Positions 1 to 8,117 of a DNA stretch of 64,000 nt are shown here, piece by piece (positions within the stretch are counted from its first letter, which is position 1; the number at the start of each line of letters is the position of its first letter). This DNA comes from Methylobacterium persicinum. GTDB lineage: Bacteria; Pseudomonadota; Alphaproteobacteria; Rhizobiales; Beijerinckiaceae. The translations under genes were made by a program, and so were the position numbers. The DNA lies in NCBI RefSeq assembly GCF_022179525.1, contig NZ_BPQX01000018.1, forward strand, positions 1 to 64,000, written 5' to 3'. A model generated the notes under the pieces. That model saw only the letters and a program-made list of their open reading frames with translations, was not told the DNA's origin and searched no databases.

Positions 1-2
1 AA

Positions 3-773
3 AGCCAGCCGGTCAGGTCAGGGATCAACGGCGGCTGGAACTCGACCTGCACCGGTGACAGCAGCGGCGTATGGATCGGAGGCATCGCAAACAACACGTC
101 CGCCGGAAATGGGTCGAACGTGCTGGTCGCCGGCTCAAGCGAGACAACCACAACCGGGGCGTCATCGACACTGACCGTGAACGGCGACGGCAACTCAAGC
201 AGTGCCGGCTACGGCTCTCAGAATGGGGTCAATGGCAATTACAACTAGACCAATTCGGGAGACGCGACAGGCGCCAACATTTATGGGACAGGAGATAATA
301 CAAACGTTGGGAATAGTTCGAGCGTCAATGTGTGGGGGTCTGGCGACAGCACTGGAGCCGGCGCGAATTCATACGTTGCCGTTGTCGGCAACAATGATCA
401 GACCAGCTCCGGAATGGGATCGAACTTCATAGTTTGTGGCTCGAGCAATAGTTCGAATGTCGGTGGATGGTCGAATGTGGTGATCAACGGCAATGGCAAT
501 TCCACCGGGATCGGCGATGGCGCTGGGACCACGATCAACGGAAACGGGAACGTGACTTATACGGGCAACGCCACATGGACGAACATCAACGGCTGGAACA
601 ACGAAACTCACGCTGGTGATGGCTCTACGGAGATAATCAATGGCGCCTACGATTATTCCACCGCAGGATCAAACTCTGCTCTCGTAGTCAACGGTTACGG
701 CAACGTTGGTTTGGCTGGCCCAGGATCGTGGGCCGCGGATCACGGCGGCAACGACTACGTTAGGACGGCTTGA
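3..773 (+). pseudogene. Asn/Gly/Ser-rich tandem-repeat protein, 5'-truncated by window edge and split by an in-frame TAG
   Basis: One reading frame runs from the window edge to the TAA/TGA region at 773 and is interrupted only by TAG at 246-248. Both sides have the same composition and the same repeat, so they are one gene. About 14 units of roughly 17 residues can be laid out, with a pattern of three alternating hydrophobic residues, then NG or G, then N-x-S/T, then G-x-x-S (for example SNVVINGNGNSTGIGDGAG and TLTVNGDGNSSSAGYGS). Such short Gly/Asn-rich periodic repeats are typical of beta-solenoid surface or secreted proteins. The N-terminus and any secretion signal lie outside the window. 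No catalytic domain is visible. The codon next to the stop reads as Asn (NYN-stop-TNSG), so a Tyr or Gln codon may have mutated. I do not recognise the family. Confidence 0.55.
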
Positions 774-1046
774 TCAGTGGCATGCGAACCTCACTCGACA
801 TCATGTTGAGTGAAGTTCGCGGGACATTACTGCTCTCGAACGCCAAGTCTCAGACTTGAAATGTACGCGAATGATTGTTCTCAAGTTGCTGGGCTGACCG
901 TCGGGACGTAATCCGCCATACCGTGCCCGGGCGACAACCGGGCGCGGCCACTCGGCAACCTGCCGCCGAGGCGACCGAGTCTGCGCGAGGCCCACGCTGT
1001 GATGAAGCGGCTTCGCCGGCAGGTCACGGCCAGGGGCGAACCCTTG

Positions 1047-1460
1047 CTAGTCGATGACCTCGACCACGCGGCGCGTGCGCGGCTCGACCAGCACCGGGTG
1101 GTCGTTGACCACCGTGTAGTTGTAGCTCGGCAGGGCGAACTCGGGAGGTACGTCATAATAGACGACGCCGTCCTCGGGCAGGATGGTGCCGACCGTCACG
1201 CGGCCCGGATAGGCGAAGGACGGGCGGCGCTCGCCCGTGGCGTAGATGCGGAAGCGTTCGCGCCGGTCGATGCCGAGGATGCCGTTGGCCGTTCCCACCG
1301 CCGCCCCCACCGCACCGCCCACGACGGCTCCCAGGGGGCCGGCGATCATCTCACCCCGGGTTGCCCCATCCCGTGCCCCGCGTTCGAGCCCCTGGGCGTG
1401 CACGGTTCCCGTCCAGGCCGCCGTCGCCGCCACCGCGGCCAACCCGATCTTCCAAGCCAT
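1047..1460 (-). CDS. DUF1236 secreted protein
   Basis: A 137-residue exported protein. The chosen ATG at 1460 gives a clean signal peptide (MAWKIGLAAVAATAAWTG, cleavage near VHA-QG) and has a GGGGG-type ribosome site just upstream; the frame is open back to 1505 but adds only a polar stretch. A glycine/alanine-rich segment (GPLGAVVGGAVGAAVG) around residues 45-65 resembles a glycine-zipper. The C-terminal third carries the DUF1236 signature: a YxVVNDxPVLVxPRTRRVVEVI ending. DUF1236 proteins are small envelope proteins of Rhizobiales with no established activity. It lies downstream of the DUF900 hydrolase on the same strand, 61 bases apart, so the two may be co-transcribed. Confidence 0.8.
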   Translation of the reverse strand: MAWKIGLAAVAATAAWTGTVHAQGLERGARDGATRGEMIAGPLGAVVGGAVGAAVGTANGILGIDRRERFRIYATGERRPSFAYPGRVTVGTILPEDGVVYYDVPPEFALPSYNYTVVNDHPVLVEPRTRRVVEVID

Positions 1461-1521
1461 CTTCCATCCCCCCAAGAGTGCCGGCGATTCCGGCCTCGTC
1501 GTCATTGGTCGGCGCGATGGG

Positions 1522-2823
1522 TCAGCGACCCCCGGTCATGGCCCGCACCGGTGCGCCGGCCAAGTCGACCGTGGAGCCGACCGTGTCCCGAAGCCCCGAG
1601 CCGACATGGGACAGGTGCTCGCCATAGGTCTCGCGGGTCTGCGGATCGACGAGGGCCACCGGGGCCGCCACCGCCAAAGCCGCACCGGTCGCCACCGTGG
1701 AGGCGGCGCCGGCCGCCGTGCTCACCAATCTGTCGCCGATGCCGACCTGTCCATCCGAGATCGGCTGGCCGTCTGCGAGGCGTTTGCCCAACAGGGCAAC
1801 CACGTCCCCGGAGGCGAACTTGCCGTGATTGAGCGGATCGTCTCCCTTCACCGCCGAAAGGTTCAGGACGCCGATCTTCTGACGCTCCAGCTCGGAGCGG
1901 TACGGCTCGACCGCAGGGTCGATGGCCCCGAGCCGCACGCTGTCGCCCCAGACGAGCCGGGAGACCGCGAGGGCCTGGTCGTCGCCGGACACCATCAGGG
2001 TCAGGCGAGGCCGGTTCGGGCCCATATCGTGAAATGCCTCGCGGGCGAGGTCCATGTCGACGTCCGGCGCGGCGAGGATGACGTTGCGGATCTTAGGGGC
2101 GACGCGCCGGTCGCGGATGGCCATCTGGCGCAGGCTCTCCAGGGTCAGCCAGTTGCCCATGGAATGGGCCAGGACGGTGACCTCGCCGACATTAGGGTCG
2201 CGGGCGAGGTCCCTCAGCAAGGTTTCGAGGCCGTTGCGGGAGAAGTTGGTGCTTTCCCGGTCGTAGCCGTAGGCCAGGACCGAGCCCTTGGACGGCCACG
2301 TGAACAGCACCGGAGCCACCTCTGCGCCGGAATCGTGCACGATCTGCGCGAACCGGAAGACGGCATCCTCGAACTTGTTGTTGAAGCCGTGAACGAACAC
2401 CAGCACGTGACGCTTGGTCCCGCGCCGAACGGCCCGACCGGTCCAGGCGGGGACATGGGCACGCTCGACCGGCTCGACCCGGAGCGCGACGAAATCGGTC
2501 GCGGGATTTCCCGGGAGTGTCTTGGGCCATTGGACGGAACCAGCCTGGCGGGTGCCGTCGGGCGGGATGGACACTGTGAGGTCGGTGTAGGTGACGGCCT
2601 CGCCGCGCTCACCGGAGAAGAGCACGCCGCGGTCGGTCGCGGACTTGCGCGTGGTCGCGACCAGCATGTCGACCCGCGACGTGCCAGGGACGGTCTCGAC
2701 GGCGGCGACGGGAAGCAGCACGCCAGTCGGGCGGCCGGCACAACCGGCGAGGAGCACGAGGGTCGCGGCGGCGAACCCTCGCGTGGCCACGCCTGTCCCC
2801 TTGAGCGTCCCGAACACCGGCAT
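1522..2823 (-). CDS. DUF900-family alpha/beta hydrolase, predicted lipoprotein
   Basis: A 433-residue hydrolase. The start at 2823 places a lipoprotein signal at the N-terminus: basic residues, a hydrophobic run, then LLAGC with the lipidated Cys near residue 28. The hydrolase core shows the oxyanion-loop motif [10 protein letters not shown] (about residues 143-152), then the nucleophile elbow LAHSMGNW with Ser about residue 221, and a candidate acid in AAPDVDMD downstream. These are the marks of the DUF900 alpha/beta hydrolase family (often annotated as esterase or lipase-like). The last 100 residues are Ala/Val-rich and look like a low-complexity extension. The substrate is unknown. Its 5' end lies 15 bases from the remnant chemoreceptor on the other strand, so its promoter region is unusually short and may have been altered by the event that truncated that receptor. 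Confidence 0.85.
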   Translation of the reverse strand: MPVFGTLKGTGVATRGFAAATLVLLAGCAGRPTGVLLPVAAVETVPGTSRVDMLVATTRKSATDRGVLFSGERGEAVTYTDLTVSIPPDGTRQAGSVQWPKTLPGNPATDFVALRVEPVERAHVPAWTGRAVRRGTKRHVLVFVHGFNNKFEDAVFRFAQIVHDSGAEVAPVLFTWPSKGSVLAYGYDRESTNFSRNGLETLLRDLARDPNVGEVTVLAHSMGNWLTLESLRQMAIRDRRVAPKIRNVILAAPDVDMDLAREAFHDMGPNRPRLTLMVSGDDQALAVSRLVWGDSVRLGAIDPAVEPYRSELERQKIGVLNLSAVKGDDPLNHGKFASGDVVALLGKRLADGQPISDGQVGIGDRLVSTAAGAASTVATGAALAVAAPVALVDPQTRETYGEHLSHVGSGLRDTVGSTVDLAGAPVRAMTGGR

Positions 2824-2837
2824 CCCCGCGACAATCC

Positions 2838-3758
2838 TTGATGAGGCTAGGCGGGATATTGGTTTATCAATTCCTACCCGGGTCCGGATGCCACACGATT
2901 GCGGCACCCGCGGGACCCGCCATACGGCAGATGGCCGACGGCTTCGAGGCGGCAGTGGGCGGGATCATCGGCTTGGTCTCGTCCTCGGCCACCGAGTTGC
3001 AGACCACGGCCGGTACCATGAGCGGCACAGCCGCCGAAACGGCCGCCCAGTCCACGGCCGTCGCGGCGGCCGCCGAGGAAGCCGGTAGCAACGTCGCCAC
3101 GGTCGCGGCGGCGGCGGAGGAACTGGGCTCGTCGGTCCAGGAGATCGGGCGTCAGGTGGACGGGTCCGCGAGCATCGCACGGGAGGCAGTGGTCGCGGCC
3201 GACCAGACGGGTGCGCTGGTGCAGGATCTGAGTGGTGCGGTGGAGCGCATCGGCGATGTGGTCGGCCTCATCTCCTCCATCGCCGGCCAGACGAACCTGC
3301 TCGCGTTGAACGCCACGATCGAGGCGGCGCGGGCCGGTGAGGCCGGCAAGGGCTTCGCCGTGGTGGCTGCCGAGGTGAAGGAACTCGCGAGCCAGCCGGC
3401 GCGGGCGACGCATGAGATTGCCGGCCAGATCAGCCGGATCCAGAACTCGACCGGGCAGGCCGTGGCCGCAATCGGCGGTATCACCCAGCGGATCCGCGAC
3501 ATCAGCGCCACCGCGAGGTCGATTGCCGCAGCGGTGGAGCAAAAAGGCGCAGCGACGTAGGAAATCGTTCGGAACGTGTCTCAGGCGGCTGCAGGCACGG
3601 TGGAGGTCACCGGCAACATCTCCGGTGTCGCCCAGGCGGCAAAAGAGACCGGGGCCGCTGCCACGCATGTGCTCGGCGCAGCCACGGAACTCTCGCGGCA
3701 GTCCGAGCACCTGACGGCCGAAATGGCACGCTTCCTGTCCACCATTCGCGCCGCATAA
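2838..3758 (+). pseudogene. Methyl-accepting chemotaxis protein remnant (signalling domain only, internal TAG)
   Basis: The frame encodes the cytoplasmic signalling domain of a chemoreceptor. The hairpin tip [20 protein letters not shown] and the following [15 protein letters not shown] are nearly canonical. Recognisable homology begins only around 2920 ([14 protein letters not shown]), so the sensory domain, membrane segments and HAMP are absent and are replaced by an unrelated 28-residue lead. A TAG at 3558-3560 stands where family members have Gln (VEQKGAAT-stop-EIVRNVSQAA). The same frame then continues through the normal C-terminal helix to TAA at 3758. The heptad [13 protein letters not shown] has a proline in place of the usual residue, another sign of decay. 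A CAG-to-TAG change would explain the stop. It is a pseudogene unless TAG is read through. Confidence 0.85.
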
Positions 3759-4095
3759 TTGTCGGCGACGCTGAGCTCTGCATCTCTCATTTCGCAATAA
3801 AGCTTCCGCCTCTCGGTACGATCGACCGAGAAGCGGACAAGTCGAGAACCGCCCATCCGAGACACTTTGCCCGCCCGGCGCCGCTCGTGTTGTTCCGTCG
3901 CAAGGTGGCGCTCCGCGTGAGAGCGATACCATCGGAATAGCAGATAAGCCTTAAGGAATATTAACTGAACGGGCGAAGGCTTGCGAGCGCTTTGAGCGAG
4001 CCGTATTTCGCATTTTGTTACTGATTGGAAATTGACGACAGCGAAACTGTCAAGCTGATAATGTGGTCTGATTAAAGCGGTCACGAGAAGCTCGA
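3759..4095. other. Intergenic region upstream of the EAL-PYP cluster
   Basis: This 337-base stretch lacks a convincing gene; the long minus-strand frame over it has no recognisable domain and runs into the pseudogene. It is richer in A/T than its surroundings near 3950-4080. Notable points are TTAA-N6-TTAAC at 3951-3965 (one base short of a CtrA box) and a promoter-like pair at 4032-4062. It probably carries the promoter for the c-di-GMP/PYP genes. Confidence 0.5.
4032..4062 (+). promoter_or_regulatory. Candidate sigma-70-type promoter for the EAL-PYP-GGDEF-pCL genes
   Basis: TTGACG at 4032-4037 and GATAAT at 4057-4062 resemble -35 and -10 boxes. The spacer is 19 bases, slightly long. A short inverted repeat GACAG-N5-CTGTC (4037-4051) lies between the boxes, where a regulator could bind. 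The GATAAT box ends 33 bases before the start codon. This is inferred from sequence alone. Confidence 0.35.
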
Positions 4096-4908
4096 GTGAT
4101 GAAAATGGGATGCCAGGGTTGCCAGGCCGCCGAGCCGCTGCCCTTCGAGTTCACGATGGCGTTCCACCCCATCCTCGACCTCCAGCGCAATCGCGTATGG
4201 GGCTATGAGGCGCTGGTCAGAGGCCTTTCAGGTCAAGGCGCCGGTCAGATCCTCGGGATGGTCGATGCGGCAAACCGGTACAAGTTCGACCAAGCCTGTC
4301 GCGTGAAGGCGATCGAACTCGCCAGCTCGTTGTTCGTCGAACCCGATACCCATCTGTCCATCAATTTCATGCCCAACGCCGTCTACGAACCAGCCGCTTG
4401 CATCCGGGCGACGCTGGAGGCCGCGCGCCGCGTCGGCTTCGCCCATCAGTTGATCATGTTCGAGTTCACCGAGAACGAGCGCATGATCGATGTCATCCAT
4501 GTCCAGCGCATCATCACCGAGTATCGGAAACAGGGCTTCGCCACCGCCCTCGACGACTTCGGCGCAGGCTACGCCGGCCTTAACCTGCTCGCGAGCTTCC
4601 AGCCCGATTTCATCAAAATCGACATGGAGCTGATCCGCGGCATCGCAGCGTCGCATGCCCGCCAGGCCATCATTGCGGGTGTGGTCGCGATCGCATGTCA
4701 GTTGGGCATCGCGGTGATCGCCGAGGGCGTAGAAACGGAAGCCGAGCTGGACACTCTGCGTGCCGCCGGCATTCACCTGTTCCAGGGCTACCTCTTTGCG
4801 AAACCTTCCGTCGCGAGCCTGCCGGCGGCGTGGTTCCCACCGCTCGGCTCGGTCGGAGTCGGCAGTGAGACTGGCGTCGATGCCGGGCGTGGCATGCGCG
4901 CAGCCTGA
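4096..4908 (+). CDS. EAL-domain cyclic-di-GMP phosphodiesterase
   Basis: A 270-residue stand-alone EAL protein that should hydrolyse c-di-GMP to pGpG in the cytoplasm. The signature reads YEALVRG (residues 37-43, EAL at 38-40), followed by INFMPNA, FEFTENE, LDDFGAGYAGL, FIKID, VIAEGVET and FQGYLF. These supply the metal ligands, the loop-6 DDFG motif, the catalytic Lys/Glu and the late Gln, so activity looks intact. The N-terminus has a small CxxC (residues 6-9) that could bind metal or be redox active. Start is GTG at 4096 or ATG at 4099 in the same frame, with GAGAAG upstream. No sensor domain is fused, so control may come from the PYP encoded 43 bases downstream and from the GGDEF partner. 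Confidence 0.93.
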   Translation: MMKMGCQGCQAAEPLPFEFTMAFHPILDLQRNRVWGYEALVRGLSGQGAGQILGMVDAANRYKFDQACRVKAIELASSLFVEPDTHLSINFMPNAVYEPAACIRATLEAARRVGFAHQLIMFEFTENERMIDVIHVQRIITEYRKQGFATALDDFGAGYAGLNLLASFQPDFIKIDMELIRGIAASHARQAIIAGVVAIACQLGIAVIAEGVETEAELDTLRAAGIHLFQGYLFAKPSVASLPAAWFPPLGSVGVGSETGVDAGRGMRAA

Positions 4909-4930
4909 GTATTCTTGCTGAGTATTCTTG
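4905..4930 (+). repeat. Perfect 13-bp tandem duplication across the EAL stop codon
   Basis: The unit CTGAGTATTCTTG occurs twice without a gap (4905-4917 and 4918-4930). The first copy contains the TGA stop of the EAL gene. The second ends just before the PYP translation start region and supplies a TTG that is in frame with PYP. It looks like a recent slippage duplication. Confidence 0.85.
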
Positions 4931-4951
4931 GACCGACATGCGAGGCCTGCC

Positions 4952-5308
4952 GTGCTCTCTTTCGAAACCATCTCCCTCGACACACTGCTCACCCTGGAGG
5001 CGGATCACCTCGACGCCCTACCGTTCGGAGTGGTGGGCTTCTCACCCCAGGGCCTTGTCGAGATCTACAACGCCACAGAGTCGCAGCTGGCTGGTCTCCA
5101 GCGCGAGACCGTGCTCGGCACGCATTACTTCTCTGTGACCGCGCAATGCATGAATAACTTCATGGTGGCGCAGCGCTTCGAGGACGAAGCGGAGATCGAC
5201 GCCATCATCGACTATGTCCTCACCTTGCGCATGCGTCCTACGCCGGTGCGGCTGAGACTACTCAAGGCGCCGGAGATCGATCGCCGTTACATCCTGATCC
5301 AGCGCTGA
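4952..5308 (+). CDS. pyp: Photoactive yellow protein (PYP, xanthopsin blue-light receptor)
   Basis: A 118-residue single PAS domain that aligns end to end with Halorhodospira PYP (125 residues): LDALPFGVVGF matches LDGLAFGAIQL, and MRPTPVRLRLLKA matches MTPTKVKVHMKKA. Residues equivalent to Tyr42, Glu46, the chromophore Cys69, Tyr94 and Met100 are present (Tyr39, Glu43, Cys66, Tyr88, Met94 here). Thr50 and Arg52 are replaced by Ala and Leu. The cysteine would carry a p-coumaroyl thioester and the protein would photocycle in blue light. I chose GTG at 4952 because CGAGG lies 7-8 bases upstream and the length then matches the family; a TTG at 4928 is in frame. It sits between an EAL and a GGDEF gene and two genes upstream of the chromophore ligase, which supports the assignment. 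Confidence 0.9.
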   Translation: MLSFETISLDTLLTLEADHLDALPFGVVGFSPQGLVEIYNATESQLAGLQRETVLGTHYFSVTAQCMNNFMVAQRFEDEAEIDAIIDYVLTLRMRPTPVRLRLLKAPEIDRRYILIQR

Positions 5309-5322
5309 GGGAGGCCGCCGTG

Positions 5323-6606
5323 ATGACCGATCTCGAAGCCGAGCATGCGGCCCTGCTACAGTTCCTCTACGCCTGCCCCGCCGGCCTCGTCGAGTTCTCG
5401 GCCGCTGGGGCCATCGGCATGGTCAACCCGGCCGCGATGGGCGTTTTGCTGCCGATCGCGGGCCGTCCGTTCATCATCAACCTGTTCGACGTCATGGACG
5501 GCTGCGCGCCCGAGTTGCGCAACATGATCCAGCAATTTCATCTACCCCAAGGTACAGTTTGTGACGGCCACCGCATCGTGACCGGACGCGGTGAACGGTC
5601 GCCCGTCCTGGCCTGCAACATCGTGAAGCTCACCGAGAATCGCTACATCGCGACCCTTTCCGATGTGACCGCGCAGGTCGCCCGCGAGCGGCGGCTGAAG
5701 CAGGCCGAAATTTGGTTCGCCTCCCTGCTCGACGGCGTCGATGATGTCGCGGTGCTCTCCCTCGACGCGAACGGATGCATCGACGCCGTCACCCCGTCGG
5801 CGATGCGTCAAACGGGCTTCTCGGAGGCTGAGCTGCTCGGCAGACCCTTCGAATGGTTCGACCGTCCGGACCGCGCTTCAGCGATGCCGCTCCCTGGGGA
5901 GGCCATCGCGGTGGCGCGGCGGGACGGCTGGTACCTCCACGAGGGTTGGCACGCTCTCGCCGATGGCGGGCGCTACTGGTGCCAACGCCTGATCGCCGTG
6001 CGCGATGAGGCCGCCGGGATTGCTGCGGGATATACCCTCGTCATCCGTGCGGTGGCCCGCCAAGGGCGTGACACGGCCGATTTGCGGAGGATGCTGACAC
6101 TCGACCACCTGACGGGGGCTAGCAACCGTGCGCATTTCTTCGAGACAGCGGAACGCCAACTCGTCCGAACGCTCCGGGATGGTGGATCGTTGGCCCTTGT
6201 GGTCCTCGATGTCGATCACTTCAAGCGCGTGAACGACGAGCACGGGCACGCTGCCGGTGATATGGTGCTGCGCGAAGTCGCCCGACGCTGCGAGGCGGAA
6301 CTGCGTCCTGAAGACATCTTCGCGCGCTTGGGAGGGGAGGAGTTCGTCGTGCTCCTCCCGGGCACCGCGCTGATGGAGGCCTCCGCTGTCGCCGAACGCC
6401 TGCGCCTTTCGCTCGCGCGCGAACCAATCGATGCGGGTGGGGTCGAGCTATGCATCACCGCGAGCTTTGGCTGCTCTTCGCTGGTTAGGGAACCCGCCGC
6501 ATCCTTGGCTGGCCTGCTCGCAGCCGCGGACAGCGCACTCTACCGGGCCAAGGGCGCGGGCCGTGACCGAGTCGAACTGGCCCACGCAAATCAGGCCGCG
6601 GCTTGA
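5323..6606 (+). CDS. PAS-PAS-GGDEF diguanylate cyclase
   Basis: A 427-residue cytoplasmic protein with no membrane segments. Two PAS-like regions occupy about residues 8-125 and 130-250. A GGDEF domain follows, from LTLDHLTGASNRAHF to the C-terminus, with the active-site loop RLGGEEF (GGEEF near 337-341) intact. RPED, five residues before that loop, is a canonical RxxD inhibitory site, so product inhibition by c-di-GMP is expected. Start ATG 5323 follows GAGGGAGG, which overlaps the PYP stop, so translation is tightly coupled to PYP (14 bases apart); a GTG three bases earlier is also possible. The first PAS might dock PYP, as inferred from neighbourhood only. With the EAL enzyme it would set c-di-GMP level in response to light. 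Confidence 0.92.
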   Translation: MTDLEAEHAALLQFLYACPAGLVEFSAAGAIGMVNPAAMGVLLPIAGRPFIINLFDVMDGCAPELRNMIQQFHLPQGTVCDGHRIVTGRGERSPVLACNIVKLTENRYIATLSDVTAQVARERRLKQAEIWFASLLDGVDDVAVLSLDANGCIDAVTPSAMRQTGFSEAELLGRPFEWFDRPDRASAMPLPGEAIAVARRDGWYLHEGWHALADGGRYWCQRLIAVRDEAAGIAAGYTLVIRAVARQGRDTADLRRMLTLDHLTGASNRAHFFETAERQLVRTLRDGGSLALVVLDVDHFKRVNDEHGHAAGDMVLREVARRCEAELRPEDIFARLGGEEFVVLLPGTALMEASAVAERLRLSLAREPIDAGGVELCITASFGCSSLVREPAASLAGLLAAADSALYRAKGAGRDRVELAHANQAAA

Positions 6607-6623
6607 ACGCCGATCATCCGGTG

Positions 6624-7832
6624 ATGTTGTCGCGACGTTCGCTCGCGACGGTTCTGCAAAGCCTGCTTACCGCCGAACTCCGTGCGGCGCGGGGCCAAGG
6701 CAATCCTGACGCGCGTCTGCCGGCGCACCTGCCGACGACATGGCCGGACATGACGCAAATCGTGTCCGGGTCGGGAGAGGGGTTGGGGTGCGACTCTCTG
6801 GAGCGACTGTGGCTGGCCTCCGCGGTCAACGAGATGTTCCACCTCCACGAGGCGGGCGGTGAGGACGGGTTGCTCGCGGACGCCACGTTCGGAGACTGGA
6901 TCGAGCGCGTCGAGGCAGCCTGGCGCGCGGGTGTCGCTTCGGTGACCTTCACGAGCTCGGGGACCAGCGGACAGCCCAAGCGCTATGCGCACACAGCCAA
7001 TGCCCTGCACACGGAAGCCACGTTCCTAGCAGAGCACTTCCGGGACAGGCGGCGGATCGTGTCCCTCCTTCCGGCTCACCACGCCTACGGCTTTTTATTT
7101 GCGGCCCTCCTGCCCGACGCACTCGGCGTCGCGCATGTCGACGCGACGAAGCTCGGCCCTTCTGAGATCGTTCGCAGCCTCGCGCCGGGGGATCTCGTCG
7201 TCACGTTTCCCGACCGCTGGCGCTGGCTCGCGCGCTCGCTGCCGGGCTGGCCGGATGACGTCGCGGGCGTGGTCTCCACCGCCCCATGTCCACGCGACCT
7301 CATCGCGGCCCTCTGCGAGCGCGGTCTCTCAGGGATGACGGAGGTCTACGGCTCGTCGGAGACGGCCGGCGTGGCCACGCGCTGCTGGCCGGAGATTTCG
7401 TACATCCTCATGCCGCACTGGCGTTTCGTCGAGCCTGTTAGTGAGGATGCTCCGGAGATCGTCCATGTGTCCGGACGGCGCCTCGTTTTGCCGGATCGCA
7501 TCCGGCTGCAAAGCGCGAACAGGTTTCAGCTGGCAGGCCGCCGGGACGGTGCCGTACAGGTCGGTGGCACGAACGTTTACCCGGACCGAGTTGCGGCGCG
7601 CCTTCGTGATCGGCCGGGTGTTGATGACGCGGCAGTGCGTCTGATGCGCCCAGAGGAGGGCTCCCGTCTCAAGGCCTTCATCGTACCCGTGATCGGGACT
7701 GATGTGACCGCGTTGCAAACTGATCTCTACGGTTGGATCGATAGCGCGTTGTCGGTCGCGGAGCGGCCGACGGCGCTCACATTTGGATCCAAACTGCCGA
7801 CAGGTATCATGGGTAAAAGCGCCGACTGGTAA
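6624..7832 (+). CDS. pcl: 4-coumarate--CoA ligase, PYP-activation type (pCL)
   Basis: A 402-residue adenylate-forming enzyme, shorter than plant or fatty-acid CoA ligases (about 540), as in the group that activates the PYP chromophore. Visible motifs in order: the ATP loop FTSSGTSGQPKRY (about residues 112-121), HHAYGFLF, EVYGSSETAGVATR, the hinge FQLAGRRDGAVQVGGTNVYP, and the C-terminal catalytic lysine in LPTGIMGKSADW. It would form p-coumaroyl-CoA, the donor for the PYP cysteine. The frame is open from a TTG at 6603 that overlaps the cyclase stop; ATG at 6624 fits the usual N-terminus better. Its place in the same run as PYP is strong mutual evidence. No tyrosine or phenylalanine ammonia lyase is encoded in this window. 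Confidence 0.9.
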   Translation: MLSRRSLATVLQSLLTAELRAARGQGNPDARLPAHLPTTWPDMTQIVSGSGEGLGCDSLERLWLASAVNEMFHLHEAGGEDGLLADATFGDWIERVEAAWRAGVASVTFTSSGTSGQPKRYAHTANALHTEATFLAEHFRDRRRIVSLLPAHHAYGFLFAALLPDALGVAHVDATKLGPSEIVRSLAPGDLVVTFPDRWRWLARSLPGWPDDVAGVVSTAPCPRDLIAALCERGLSGMTEVYGSSETAGVATRCWPEISYILMPHWRFVEPVSEDAPEIVHVSGRRLVLPDRIRLQSANRFQLAGRRDGAVQVGGTNVYPDRVAARLRDRPGVDDAAVRLMRPEEGSRLKAFIVPVIGTDVTALQTDLYGWIDSALSVAERPTALTFGSKLPTGIMGKSADW

Positions 7833-8117
7833 GGCGCAGACAGCTGTCATAACCGGCGTTGTGCGAAATCCTTAAGTGGAACGCCGCCGGGAATGCCCTC
7901 TTTTGTTTCGGCGCCTTGGGTTGAGATATGTCCATTTAAAGCGTTGACCTGCCAAGCATGCCTTTGATCAGACAGATGGGTGCCTCGTTGTGGATCCTAT
8001 CGAGTCCCGTTCGTTAGAGGGCATGAGATCCGACACTTAAGACGAGGGAGGGGGGTGATCCTTCCGCCGGTGAAGCGTTTGACGGTCGCGACGACAGGCT
8101 TATCCGGAGGGGGATGG

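Noticed and set aside
3951-3965. TTAA-N6-TTAAC resembling a CtrA box upstream of the EAL-PYP genes
   Set aside because: The spacer is 6 bases, whereas CtrA sites require 7. Kept only as a note in the intergenic entry.
3581-4084. Minus-strand 167-residue open frame opposite the chemoreceptor end
   Set aside because: Its composition is basic and unpatterned, no domain is visible, and half of it is antisense to the chemoreceptor remnant.
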